Shown in pieces: positions 37,576 to 45,511 of a stretch of DNA of 64,000 bases. The notes beneath the pieces were generated by a model that saw nothing but the letters and a program-made list of their open reading frames with translations, made no database searches and was not told where the DNA came from. The DNA lies in assembly GCA_012842085.1 (NCBI GenBank), contig DUTM01000006.1, forward strand, positions 124,001 to 188,000, given 5' to 3'. The stretch's first letter is position 1. Every line of letters starts with the position of its first letter. The position numbers were made by a program, and so were the translations under genes. Source of the stretch: Mycobacteriales bacterium (GTDB lineage Bacteria; Actinomycetota; Actinomycetes; Mycobacteriales; Mycobacteriaceae).

Positions 37576-37800
37576 CTACTTCAGGCCTTCTACGAATCCT
37601 TTGGCCTTGTCGGCAACTTTGCCGGCCTTTTCAGCTGTGGCGTCCTTGACATCTTCAGCCTTGCCAGCAACAGCGGACTTGGCCTGGTCAACCTTACCTT
37701 CGGTCTTCAGCTGTTCGTCACCGAGGACGTCTCCGGCGCCTTCCTTGGCCTTGCCGGCGATGTCGTCTGCAGCGTTCTTGGCTTTATCTTCGAGGGACAT
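37576..37800 (-). CDS. CsbD-family stress protein
   Basis: A 74-residue hydrophilic protein built from Lys, Ala, Asp and Glu. It contains CsbD-like repeats: KAKNAADDIAGKAKEGAG, EGKVDQAKSAVAGKAED and DATAEKAGKVADKAKG. Such proteins accumulate on general stress; their biochemical role is unknown. AGGAGG lies close to the ATG. The high Ala/Lys helical pattern also resembles LEA-type proteins. Confidence 0.88.
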   Translation of the reverse strand: MSLEDKAKNAADDIAGKAKEGAGDVLGDEQLKTEGKVDQAKSAVAGKAEDVKDATAEKAGKVADKAKGFVEGLK

Positions 37801-37981
37801 AATGCCTCCTAGTTCTCGTAAAACATTTCATGTGACCTTATCAGTCACTGTCTATCTTATATGCTTTCCTAATATTTCGCTTTGGTGCTCACCAATATGA
37901 ATAGGCCAAAACCTCATTACTGCCACTGTTTTCGCAGTAAGGGCCATAGTTTCTCCCTTAGAGAATTTTTATTTTTGGGCA

Positions 37982-38013
37982 TAAAAAAGCCCCCGCACAG
38001 TAATGCGGGGGCT
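37982..38013 (-). terminator. terminator after tRNA-His
   Basis: On the - strand AGCCCCCGCA and TGCGGGGGCT pair around TTACTG and are followed by six T, starting a few bases after the tRNA. Confidence 0.92.
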
Positions 38014-38019
38014 TGTGGG

Positions 38020-38093
38020 GGTGAGTGACGGGACTCGAACCCGCGACACCCAGGATCACAACCTGGTGCTCTACCAACTGAACTACACTCACC
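38020..38093 (-). tRNA. tRNA-His (anticodon GTG)
   Basis: GTGAGTG pairs with CACTCAC and an encoded extra 5' G (position -1, base 38093) faces the discriminator C, the hallmark of tRNA-His. The anticodon stem CCAGG/CCTGG holds TTGTGAT, anticodon GTG. CCA is not encoded. Confidence 0.95.
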
Positions 38094-38171
38094 AGAGGCC
38101 GCTTTTGGCGGCACGAACTATAGTAGCGAAGAATTACAGTTTCTGAAAATCCTTGTCGCCGTCACTTAATT

Positions 38172-38795
38172 CTAATACTCGAACGTTTCCCGAATTTGTT
38201 CGGTTGTTGGACCAGGGGAGGGAACGAACGCGACCGTCCGATAGTATTCCAACTCGCGAATGGACTCTTTAATGTCGTCCATGGCGCGGTGTGTCATACC
38301 TTTTTCCGGCTGGTTGATATAGACCTGCGGAAACCAGCGGCGGCATAGCTCTTTAATAGTTGACACATCAATCATGCGGTAGTGCAGATAGTTGTCCAGC
38401 TCCGGCATGTCACGTGCAATAAACGTTCTATCCGTCGCAATACTGTTACCGGCCAGGGGAGCAATCCGCGGTTCGGCTACGAAACGTTTAATGTACTTCA
38501 GTACCTCTTGTTCCGCTTCCGCCACAGTCACGGTGCTCTTCCGGATTTCTTCGGTCAGTCCACTCTTGGCGTGCATCTCGGTGACAACATCATCCATCGC
38601 CGCTAATTTCTCATCAGTGGTGTGGATGACGATATCTACGCCTTCCTCATCGAGAAGGTTCAGCTGGCCGTCCGTCACCAGCACCGAAATCTCCACCAGG
38701 TCGTCCGTCTCCCGGTCCAGCCCGGTCATTTCACAGTCAATCCAGACGATCCGATCCAGTTTTTCTGGCAGGTTGAGTGGATCAATCGTGGTCAT
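38172..38795 (-). CDS. orn: oligoribonuclease
   Basis: Orn degrades 2-5 nt RNA remnants and pGpG-type dinucleotides to mononucleotides. The 207-residue DEDDh exonuclease has Asp20 and Glu22 in IDCEMTGL, the [10 protein letters not shown] block with the third acidic residue and THRAMDDI near the C-terminus with the catalytic His and last Asp. The ATG overlaps the stop of the upstream reductase gene (TAATG), so they form an operon. Confidence 0.95.
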   Translation of the reverse strand: MTTIDPLNLPEKLDRIVWIDCEMTGLDRETDDLVEISVLVTDGQLNLLDEEGVDIVIHTTDEKLAAMDDVVTEMHAKSGLTEEIRKSTVTVAEAEQEVLKYIKRFVAEPRIAPLAGNSIATDRTFIARDMPELDNYLHYRMIDVSTIKELCRRWFPQVYINQPEKGMTHRAMDDIKESIRELEYYRTVAFVPSPGPTTEQIRETFEY

Positions 38796-39604
38796 TAAAT
38801 ATTTCCCTCAGAAAGTTTTTTGTAGACGAATTTGTTGCCCGGCAACGTCACAGGATGTGGCAGGTAACCAATAGCGTTCATGATCTTGCCAATAATTCCC
38901 GGCACGATCCGGCGCTTATTGTCCCGCAACCCGTCCAACGACATTTGCGCAACCTCATCCGAGTTAGCCCACATGAAGCTAGGAATCATGCGGTCCAGGA
39001 AGGTTTCCTCATCCTCGGTTTTCTCCACCGGGCGCACTGGGCCAGGTGCCAGGAGGGTGACGTTAATGCCGTAATCCACCATTTCGCCACGCAGCGCTTC
39101 AGAGAAGGTGTTGACGAAGGCTTTGCTTGCGGCGTAGGTCGAGTTGTACGGAATTGGCATATTGCCGGCAGCAGAACCTACGTTCAGGATGCCACCGGAG
39201 CGGCGCTCCACCATTTGGGGAAGAACCGCCAGAATCAGTTCGTGCACCGCATTAGCGTTTAGCTGCATCTGCAGGTGCTCTTTATCCTCCGGAAGCTCCG
39301 CCAGGTTGCCGAAGGTTGCGGTGCCCGCATCGTTGCAAAGAATGTCGATCTGCATGCCGCGAATCTCATCAGTGAGTTCTTTGCGGGCAGCCGGATCCGC
39401 AAGATCGCAGGGGCGGGAGAGCGCTTTCACGCCGTAGTCAGCTTCAATTTGGGCAGCAAGCTCGTCTAGCAGGGCTTTCCGACGCGCAACTAGCACCACG
39501 TTGTATCCACGTTTCGCCAGATTAATCGCGAGGTATTGGCCAATGCCTTGGGAGGCGCCGGTGACTACCGAATAGCTATTTGATGAAGGGTTAGGTATTG
39601 CCAT
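38795..39604 (-). CDS. cmrA: SDR, mycolate reductase CmrA-like
   Basis: A 269-residue reductase that probably reduces the 3-oxo group of newly condensed alpha-alkyl beta-keto esters, the last chemical step of mycolic acid synthesis. TGASQGIG lies at 15-22, the NAG-like NDAG at 91-94, catalytic Ser144 in VGSAAGN and Tyr157/Lys161 in [11 protein letters not shown]. Blocks such as [24 protein letters not shown] and LLAPGPVR closely resemble Rv2509, which also lies next to orn in M. tuberculosis. The assignment is by remembered similarity and gene context. Confidence 0.82.
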   Translation of the reverse strand: MAIPNPSSNSYSVVTGASQGIGQYLAINLAKRGYNVVLVARRKALLDELAAQIEADYGVKALSRPCDLADPAARKELTDEIRGMQIDILCNDAGTATFGNLAELPEDKEHLQMQLNANAVHELILAVLPQMVERRSGGILNVGSAAGNMPIPYNSTYAASKAFVNTFSEALRGEMVDYGINVTLLAPGPVRPVEKTEDEETFLDRMIPSFMWANSDEVAQMSLDGLRDNKRRIVPGIIGKIMNAIGYLPHPVTLPGNKFVYKKLSEGNI

Positions 39605-39683
39605 AACGAATAGTCTAGGTGACCGCCGCGCGGGACTCCACAGGGTTAGGATAGCGGTAACAGGGAATGGGAGAACTACAAAG

Positions 39684-40445
39684 ATGTTGGGTCGGATTCA
39701 AGGGCGGCTAAACCGCCGTATTGTCACGTTTTTAAGCTTCGCAGCAGTCCTCATGATGAGCTGGACCGCAGGGATATCTCCGGCAACTGCCAATGCCGCA
39801 GGCGAACAAGTCCCGGCACACACTATCCCGGCAGCCTGGCAATTACGGGTGCTGAAGGACTTCGGCCTCACTTCCTATCGGGACGCCATTCCACACGCGA
39901 AAGCCCTTCCCGTCAAGGGCCGCGCCCCGAAGACCGGTTACAAACGCTCACTCTATGGAACCGCGTGGACTGATAATGCCGATGTTCTCTACGGGCACAA
40001 CGGCTGCCGCACTCGGGAAGATATCCTGCAACGCGACCTGGTAGCGGTAAGGATGCGAGAGGGAAGCAACTGCATCGTCGAAAGTGGCCTACTGCTAGAC
40101 CCCTACACCGCCGAGATTGTGTACTTTGTGCGGGGCCCGCAAACCAGTGCAGAAGTCCAGATTGACCACGTGGTGGCATTGTCTGACTCCTGGCAAAAAG
40201 GCGCCCAGCAATGGGAATTCCAGAAGCGAGTCAACTTTGCCAACGATCCCCGCAACCTCATCGCCGTCAGCGGCTACATTAACCAACAAAAAGGCGCCAG
40301 TGACACCGCCACGTGGCTACCCCCAAACAAGGCTTATCGCTGCGAATACGTCACCCGGCAAGTGGAAGTGAAACGCGTTTATGGATTGTGGGTAACACAG
40401 GCCGAACAAGACGCAATGGTGCGGGAACTCTCCAAGTGCTGCTAA
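39684..40445 (+). CDS. secreted HNH nuclease-like protein, DUF1524 family
   Basis: A 253-residue exported protein. The signal peptide ends near residue 38 (TANA). The C-terminal half has the HNH/DUF1524 core: VQIDHVVALSDSWQKGAQQW, then FANDPRNLIAVSGYINQQKGASDTATWLPPN with the His-Asn ligands. Several Cys (NGC, NC, YRC, KCC) suggest disulfides. It may degrade external DNA for nutrition or competition. It is divergent from cmrA, and GGGAG lies before the ATG. Confidence 0.85.
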   Translation: MLGRIQGRLNRRIVTFLSFAAVLMMSWTAGISPATANAAGEQVPAHTIPAAWQLRVLKDFGLTSYRDAIPHAKALPVKGRAPKTGYKRSLYGTAWTDNADVLYGHNGCRTREDILQRDLVAVRMREGSNCIVESGLLLDPYTAEIVYFVRGPQTSAEVQIDHVVALSDSWQKGAQQWEFQKRVNFANDPRNLIAVSGYINQQKGASDTATWLPPNKAYRCEYVTRQVEVKRVYGLWVTQAEQDAMVRELSKCC

Positions 40446-40508
40446 CCGATGTGTGCTGCTAACTGTTTTGCAGCACCGTCAAACGTCCACAATAACTGCA
40501 CAAATATT

Positions 40509-40535
40509 GAACCGCCCCAAACAGGTGGGGCGGTT
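40509..40535. terminator. bidirectional terminator between convergent genes
   Basis: GAACCGCCCC and GGGGCGGTTC pair around AAACAGGT. It serves both the nuclease gene and the convergent repeat-protein gene; T-runs are short. Confidence 0.75.
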
Positions 40536-40565
40536 CTGTGCGTTGAAGTTATTTAATGATGAACA

Positions 40566-41069
40566 TTAGCGCTTCCAGTTGGGGCCAGGCCTGTTTGCGC
40601 CAGGCTTGTTCTTACCAGGTTTCTGGGGACCTTGCTGGCCACGCTGACCGCGCTTGTCCTTCTTACCCTGGTTCTTTCCGCGCTTACCTTGTTGATTGGC
40701 TTGGTTGCGGCCCTGTCCCGGCTTGTTCTTGCCGTAGGTGCCATTTTGCGGTCCGCCAGTGCCATCGCGACGGGGGCCATCATTGGGGCACTGCCAATCG
40801 CCATTCGGGTTGTTCGGGTTTTGACGGGGTCCGCCAGTACCGTCGCGGCGGGGTCCGTCATTGGGGCAATCCCAATTTCCGTTACCTGGGCGGTCGCCCG
40901 GGCGAGGCGGAGTGGGTTTGTCCGGTCGCTGCAGGGCAGTCTCTTGGACGTCGCCTCCTACGGCGTTAATAGTAGGTTCCAGTGTGGCGGCGGATGCGAC
41001 GGAGGCTCCACCAATGCCCACTGCTGTCGCTGCGAGTGCGGCAATTGCCGCGTTCTTGATCTTCATCAT
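40566..41069 (-). CDS. secreted basic low-complexity protein with CPNDGPRRDGTGGP repeats
   Basis: A 167-residue protein with no recognised family. A signal peptide (IKNAAIAALAATAVGIGG, cleavage near ASA-AT) leads to a Pro/Asp segment. Two near-identical units follow, NWDCPNDGPRRDGTGGP and DWQCPNDGPRRDGTGGP, each with one Cys. The last 60 residues are a very basic Gly/Lys/Gln/Asn tail (GKNKPGQGRNQ, KRGKNQGKKDKRGQRGQQG). It could bind nucleic acid, polyanions or the wall. GGAGG lies about 13 nt before the ATG. Confidence 0.75.
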   Translation of the reverse strand: MMKIKNAAIAALAATAVGIGGASVASAATLEPTINAVGGDVQETALQRPDKPTPPRPGDRPGNGNWDCPNDGPRRDGTGGPRQNPNNPNGDWQCPNDGPRRDGTGGPQNGTYGKNKPGQGRNQANQQGKRGKNQGKKDKRGQRGQQGPQKPGKNKPGANRPGPNWKR

Positions 41070-41358
41070 GATTCTATAGTCGCCTCCGATGCTGGAAACT
41101 TGCTGTGTACTACTGTCAACCTAGCTATGAGTTTTTTATTCCGAACGGTTGCAGTCACATGGCAAGGGGTAGTGATTTCAGCTCGTTGTTTGCGGCATCG
41201 TTGCTGTTCAGAGGCTTTACTGTGATGGGGTGACGGATCGTCGCTCCTAAGTAGCTGTCAAAGGTTTTAAGCTCATTCACAGCTTCAGTGTGTGTGGTGG
41301 CGTTTAGGGTCGCGCAGTCAGGCTAAATTGCTGGCAAAAAGTGTTTCTAACAACAACA
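41070..41358. other. gene-free interval
   Basis: No gene, RNA or strong repeat is seen. Short open frames here are not backed by ribosome-binding sites or coding-like composition. Confidence 0.6.
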
Positions 41359-41400
41359 AAACCCCAGCTAGAAATCATAAAAACTATCTAACTGGGGGTT
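41359..41400 (-). terminator. terminator after tRNA-Arg
   Basis: On the - strand AACCCCCAGTTAGA and TTCTAGCTGGGGTT form a stem, followed by TTG. It begins 10 nt after the tRNA 3' end. Confidence 0.75.
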
Positions 41401-41409
41401 CTTATAAAG

Positions 41410-41482
41410 CGCCCCCAGAAGGATTCGAACCCTCGACCAATCGGGTAGAAGCCGACTGCTCTGTCCACTGAGCTATGGAGGC
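41410..41482 (-). tRNA. tRNA-Arg (anticodon TCT)
   Basis: GCCTCCA pairs with TGGGGGC. The anticodon stem GTCGG/CCGAT holds CTTCTAC, anticodon TCT. The T-loop is TTCGAAT. CCA is not encoded. Confidence 0.95.
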
Positions 41483-41685
41483 CTATCCACATTCTAGACA
41501 TGTTGTGCATAACTACATGAAACTCAAGGACTCCGAGCAATTGAGTGTGGAGGTGTGGAACATCATGGTCGTGGGTGCTGACGGCACGCGGAGCCGCTCC
41601 CAACATCTCTTCTCGCAACACGTAAGTGCTCAGCTGTCGTCGGCCCCACGCCCCTCCTAACCATCCCACTCATTGAAGGAAAGTT

Positions 41686-42060
41686 ATGTCCAACAACACC
41701 GTTATCCTTGGAAATCTTGCGAATGATCCCCAGCTGCGGGACACTGGAAACCGTCCAGTTTGCAACTTCCGAATCGCTTCCAATCGACGCTACTTCGACT
41801 CTTCTGCCCAAGAATGGAAAGAAAACGACACTCTCTTCCTGGAGGTCTCCTGCTGGGGGAACCTGGCAGAGAATGTCGCCAGCACTTTGGGTAAAGGGGA
41901 TGCCGTTATCGTGAATGGCCACCTCCGCACCGAAGAGTTCGTTCCGCAAGGCTCAGAACGCACAGTATCTGTCATTAAGTTGACGGCCACCACCGTGGGT
42001 AAAGATCTGCGCTACGGAACTGCGACTGATGGCACGCCGGAGGCGACACTCAAGCAATAG
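41686..42060 (+). CDS. ssb: short single-stranded DNA-binding protein
   Basis: A 124-residue OB-fold protein: MSNNTVILGNLANDPQLR, VCNFRIASNRRYFD, LFLEVSCWGNLAENV and GDAVIVNGHLRT. It stops at ATLKQ without the acidic DDDIPF-type tip that recruits repair and replication partners. It is therefore likely a second SSB (SsbB type) rather than the replicative one. It lies 53 nt upstream of ettA on the same strand. Confidence 0.9.
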   Translation: MSNNTVILGNLANDPQLRDTGNRPVCNFRIASNRRYFDSSAQEWKENDTLFLEVSCWGNLAENVASTLGKGDAVIVNGHLRTEEFVPQGSERTVSVIKLTATTVGKDLRYGTATDGTPEATLKQ

Positions 42061-42113
42061 CGGGTAGACTGGGCACGATAATTGCCGCAATTAGACTTCA
42101 AAGAGGTACACAC

Positions 42114-43787
42114 GTGTCTGAGTTCGTCTACACCATGCGCAACGTGCGCAAGGCTTTCGACGATAAAGTCATTTTGGACAACGTCACAATGGCTTTCTAC
42201 CACGGCGCCAAGATTGGTGTTGTGGGTCCCAACGGTGCTGGTAAGTCCAGCATTTTAAAAATTATGGCGGGACTCGAAGAGCCTTCCAACGGAGACGCCT
42301 TCGCCGATCCTGATGCCACAGTGGGCATCCTCATGCAGGAGCCCGAACTTGATGAAAATAAGACGGTTCGCGAAAACGTAGAAGACGGCTTGGGTGACGT
42401 GATGGTCAACCTGAAGCGGTACAACGAGATCGCCGAACTTATGGCCACCGAGTACTCCGATGAGCTCATGGAGGAAATGGGCGAACTGCAGGAGAAGCTC
42501 GACGTCGCGGACGCCTGGGAAATTGACTCCAAACTTGAGCAAGCCATGGACGCACTGCGCTGCCCGCCGGGAGACTCCTCCGTGAAGCATCTTTCCGGTG
42601 GCGAGAAGCGTCGAGTAGCCCTGTGCAGACTGCTGCTCCAAGCTCCCGACCTGCTTCTTCTCGACGAGCCTACAAACCACCTGGATGCCGAGTCGGTAGC
42701 CTGGTTGGAGAAATTCCTGCACGACTACAAGGGCGCAGTGCTGTGTATTACACATGACCGCTACTTCCTGGACAATATTGCGGAATGGATTTGTGAGGTT
42801 GATCGTGGTCACCTCTACCCCTATGAAGGCAACTACTCCACCTACCTGGAGAAGAAGGCAGAACGCCTGGAGATCGCGGGCCGGAAGGACGCCAAACTTC
42901 AGAAACGACTGAAGGACGAACTGGCCTGGGTTCGCTCCGGTACCAAAGCCCGTCAAGCCAAGTCGAAGGCCCGTCTGCAGCGCTATGAAGAGATGGCTGC
43001 CGAGGCGGAGAAGTACCGCAAACTGGACTTCGAAGAAATCCAGATCCCGACCCCACCGCGTCTCGGCAATGTGGTTGTGGAAGTGGATAACCTCACCAAA
43101 GGTTTCGACGGCCGCACCCTCATTAAAGACCTCTCGTTCACTCTGCCACGCAACGGCATTGTCGGCGTCATTGGCCCGAACGGCGTGGGTAAAACCACCC
43201 TCTTCAAAACCATTGTTGGGTTAGAGGAACCAGATTCTGGCACCGTTAAAGTTGGCGAAACTGTCCAGCTTTCCTACGTCGACCAGAACCGCGAACAGAT
43301 TGATCCCAATAAGACTGTGTGGGAAGTGGTGTCTGACGGCCTTGACTACATTGAGGTCGGTCAAAACGAAATGCCGTCCCGCGCCTACGTGTCTGCTTTC
43401 GGGCTCAAAGGCTCCGACCAGCAGAAGAAGGCCGGAGTCCTGTCCGGTGGTGAACGCAACCGCCTCAACTTGGCTCTCACCTTGAAGAAGGGCGGAAACC
43501 TGATTCTGCTGGACGAGCCCACCAACGACCTTGACGTAGAGACGCTCTCCTCGCTGGAGAACGCACTCACCAAGTTCCCTGGCTGTGCTGTGGTTATCTC
43601 CCACGACCGCTGGTTCTTGGACCGCACCTGTACCCACATTCTGGCCTGGGAAGGCAACGTGGAGGAAGGCAAGTGGTTCTGGTATGAGGGCAACTTCGAA
43701 GGCTACGAAGCCAACAAGATTAAGCGTCTGGGCGAAGAGGCGGCACGACCGCACCGCGTTGTTCACCGCAAATTGACGCGTGACTAG
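42114..43787 (+). CDS. ettA: energy-dependent translational throttle EttA (ABC-F)
   Basis: EttA is a soluble ABC-F ATPase that binds the ribosomal E site and gates translation according to ATP level. The 557-residue chain has two ATPase domains: GPNGAGKSS, LSGGEKRRVALC and LLLLDEPTNHLD; then GPNGVGKTT, LSGGERNRLNLA and LILLDEPTNDLD. The basic linker between them is rich in Lys and Arg (SGTKARQAKSKARLQRYEEM), and the arm inserted in domain 1 fits EttA. The start is GTG. A thioesterase gene follows after 51 nt, as in mycobacteria. Confidence 0.95.
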   Translation: MSEFVYTMRNVRKAFDDKVILDNVTMAFYHGAKIGVVGPNGAGKSSILKIMAGLEEPSNGDAFADPDATVGILMQEPELDENKTVRENVEDGLGDVMVNLKRYNEIAELMATEYSDELMEEMGELQEKLDVADAWEIDSKLEQAMDALRCPPGDSSVKHLSGGEKRRVALCRLLLQAPDLLLLDEPTNHLDAESVAWLEKFLHDYKGAVLCITHDRYFLDNIAEWICEVDRGHLYPYEGNYSTYLEKKAERLEIAGRKDAKLQKRLKDELAWVRSGTKARQAKSKARLQRYEEMAAEAEKYRKLDFEEIQIPTPPRLGNVVVEVDNLTKGFDGRTLIKDLSFTLPRNGIVGVIGPNGVGKTTLFKTIVGLEEPDSGTVKVGETVQLSYVDQNREQIDPNKTVWEVVSDGLDYIEVGQNEMPSRAYVSAFGLKGSDQQKKAGVLSGGERNRLNLALTLKKGGNLILLDEPTNDLDVETLSSLENALTKFPGCAVVISHDRWFLDRTCTHILAWEGNVEEGKWFWYEGNFEGYEANKIKRLGEEAARPHRVVHRKLTRD

Positions 43788-43838
43788 ACTGTAAATGTAG
43801 CTAAACCCCATACGGACTTCTGGAGAGGGAGAACCTTT

Positions 43839-44255
43839 ATGACGAAGCAAAACCCCAACTACTCCTGCGAGGTCTCGATTCGGTGGAGTGATTTCGACAC
43901 TTCTGGCGAGATTACCGACACCACTTTCATCGAACTCGCTCGCGAAGCCCGTATGGGGTTTATTAGAGACACCTGGCTGCGGCGCGGATTCACCGTACCC
44001 CCCATGGCGGTACGGCACCTTGAAGTCGACTATCTGAAACCACTTGCCCTGGGAATGGATAAAGCAGTGGTCAATTTGAGTGTGGAGGCTGTCGGCAAAA
44101 CCTCCTACACTCTGCGACACGAGATCACTGACACCCGGGGAGATGTTTTGGCAGTGGTCGATTGTGTGATGGTCGCTTTTGATATTGACTCCCGCCGACT
44201 AGTGCAGCTTGAGCCTTCCGTACAGTTGATGCTCACCGAGCTCAAAGGGGAATAG
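43839..44255 (+). CDS. acyl-CoA thioesterase, 4HBT hotdog fold
   Basis: A 138-residue hotdog-fold protein: IRWSDFDTSGEITDTTFIELAREAR carries the catalytic Asp region of YbgC/4HBT enzymes. Substrate is unknown but probably an acyl-CoA. GGAGAGGGAGAA precedes the ATG. The TAG stop overlaps the GTG of the methyltransferase gene, so translation is coupled. Confidence 0.87.
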   Translation: MTKQNPNYSCEVSIRWSDFDTSGEITDTTFIELAREARMGFIRDTWLRRGFTVPPMAVRHLEVDYLKPLALGMDKAVVNLSVEAVGKTSYTLRHEITDTRGDVLAVVDCVMVAFDIDSRRLVQLEPSVQLMLTELKGE

Positions 44256-45511
44256 TGACTAAAACTAACCCCATCCTTGATTGGCTACACCGAGACGACA
44301 AGATCATAGCCACCCCCGAAGGCTATGACGTGGTCTCTGCCGCCGACCTTGCCCCCGGCAAACCCCTCACAGTGGAAGAAAACGGAAAGCCGTACCGCTA
44401 CGATCCGGACCACAACACCAATCTTGTTATCCGCGGAGACGCCTACGATGCGTTAGAGGGACTGGCACAGCTGGATCCCGCAATGCCTGCTCCGCAGCTC
44501 ATCTACATTGATCCCCCATACAACACGGGCACCATCTTTAAAGACTACGATGATGGTCTCAACCACGCGGAGTGGATGGGGATGATGCAAACACGTCTGC
44601 AAGCTCTACAAGAGCAACTCGCCGACACTGGCAGCATTTGGGTTCACCTGGATGATTCCGAAATGGCATATGCCCGCGTCCTGCTAGACGAAATTTTTGG
44701 GCGCGACAGTTTTATTGCCCAGATCGTGGTCGAAATCAACCCCAAAGGCCGCCAACTGGACCGTTATTTCGCAGCCTGCCACGACTATCTCCTCGTCTAC
44801 GCCAAAAACAAAGACAAACTCAAGCTCGAACCAGGCACCACGAAGGCCGTCAACCCAGCGGACTTTCCCTTGGAAGACAAACAAGGCCGCTACCGTCTGC
44901 TGCCGCTGCGCAACACCAACAAAAAATTCAACCCCCGCACCGCCCGCACCATGGCATACCCGCTATACGCGAATGAGGGAACCGGGGAAGTGCGCACCAG
45001 CCCCTTCGACGGCGCGCAAGAGGTCATGCCTGTTTTCGGGGACCTTACCCCCGCAGTATGGCGCTGGTCTTCCGCAACCGCTTATGTGCGTCGCAACGAA
45101 CTCATTGCCCGCACCGTGCGGGGACGCAAAGGCCCACGCCTGGACGTCTACCAGATAGACCGAATGCATCCGGGGCGCCGCAAAAAGCTCAAAACCATTT
45201 GGCCATCTAAAGAAATCGGATCCTCCGACTCTGCCAAACTGGCGCTCCGCAAACAGTTCGGGGAGGACGTCCAGTTCGCCACCCCCAAACCCGAGCCACT
45301 CATTGAACGCATCATCGACTCCGCCACCGAACCTGGCGACTATGTGATGGATGTGTTCGCCGGCTCCGGCACCACCGGGGTAGTCGCAAGCCGGATGGGC
45401 CGCTACTTTGTGATGGCCGAGCGGGAAGCCGACACCGTAAAACAGCACATCCGAATGCGCCTGGATCGAGCCGGCATCGACTACCAAGAACTAGTCGTCG
45501 AGCCGCGCTAG
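44255..45511 (+). CDS. site-specific DNA methyltransferase, beta class (N6-adenine or N4-cytosine)
   Basis: A 418-residue SAM-dependent DNA methyltransferase. Catalytic motif IV is DPPY at 86-89 and the SAM-binding motif I FAGSG at 368-372. The order (IV, target-recognition region, I) defines the beta class to which type III Mod and many solitary enzymes belong. The middle part (about 170-330) is the likely target recognition domain. No restriction subunit is adjacent, so it is an orphan. The GTG start overlaps the thioesterase stop, and the 3' end overlaps the convergent pepN by 21 nt. Confidence 0.88.
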   Translation: MTKTNPILDWLHRDDKIIATPEGYDVVSAADLAPGKPLTVEENGKPYRYDPDHNTNLVIRGDAYDALEGLAQLDPAMPAPQLIYIDPPYNTGTIFKDYDDGLNHAEWMGMMQTRLQALQEQLADTGSIWVHLDDSEMAYARVLLDEIFGRDSFIAQIVVEINPKGRQLDRYFAACHDYLLVYAKNKDKLKLEPGTTKAVNPADFPLEDKQGRYRLLPLRNTNKKFNPRTARTMAYPLYANEGTGEVRTSPFDGAQEVMPVFGDLTPAVWRWSSATAYVRRNELIARTVRGRKGPRLDVYQIDRMHPGRRKKLKTIWPSKEIGSSDSAKLALRKQFGEDVQFATPKPEPLIERIIDSATEPGDYVMDVFAGSGTTGVVASRMGRYFVMAEREADTVKQHIRMRLDRAGIDYQELVVEPR

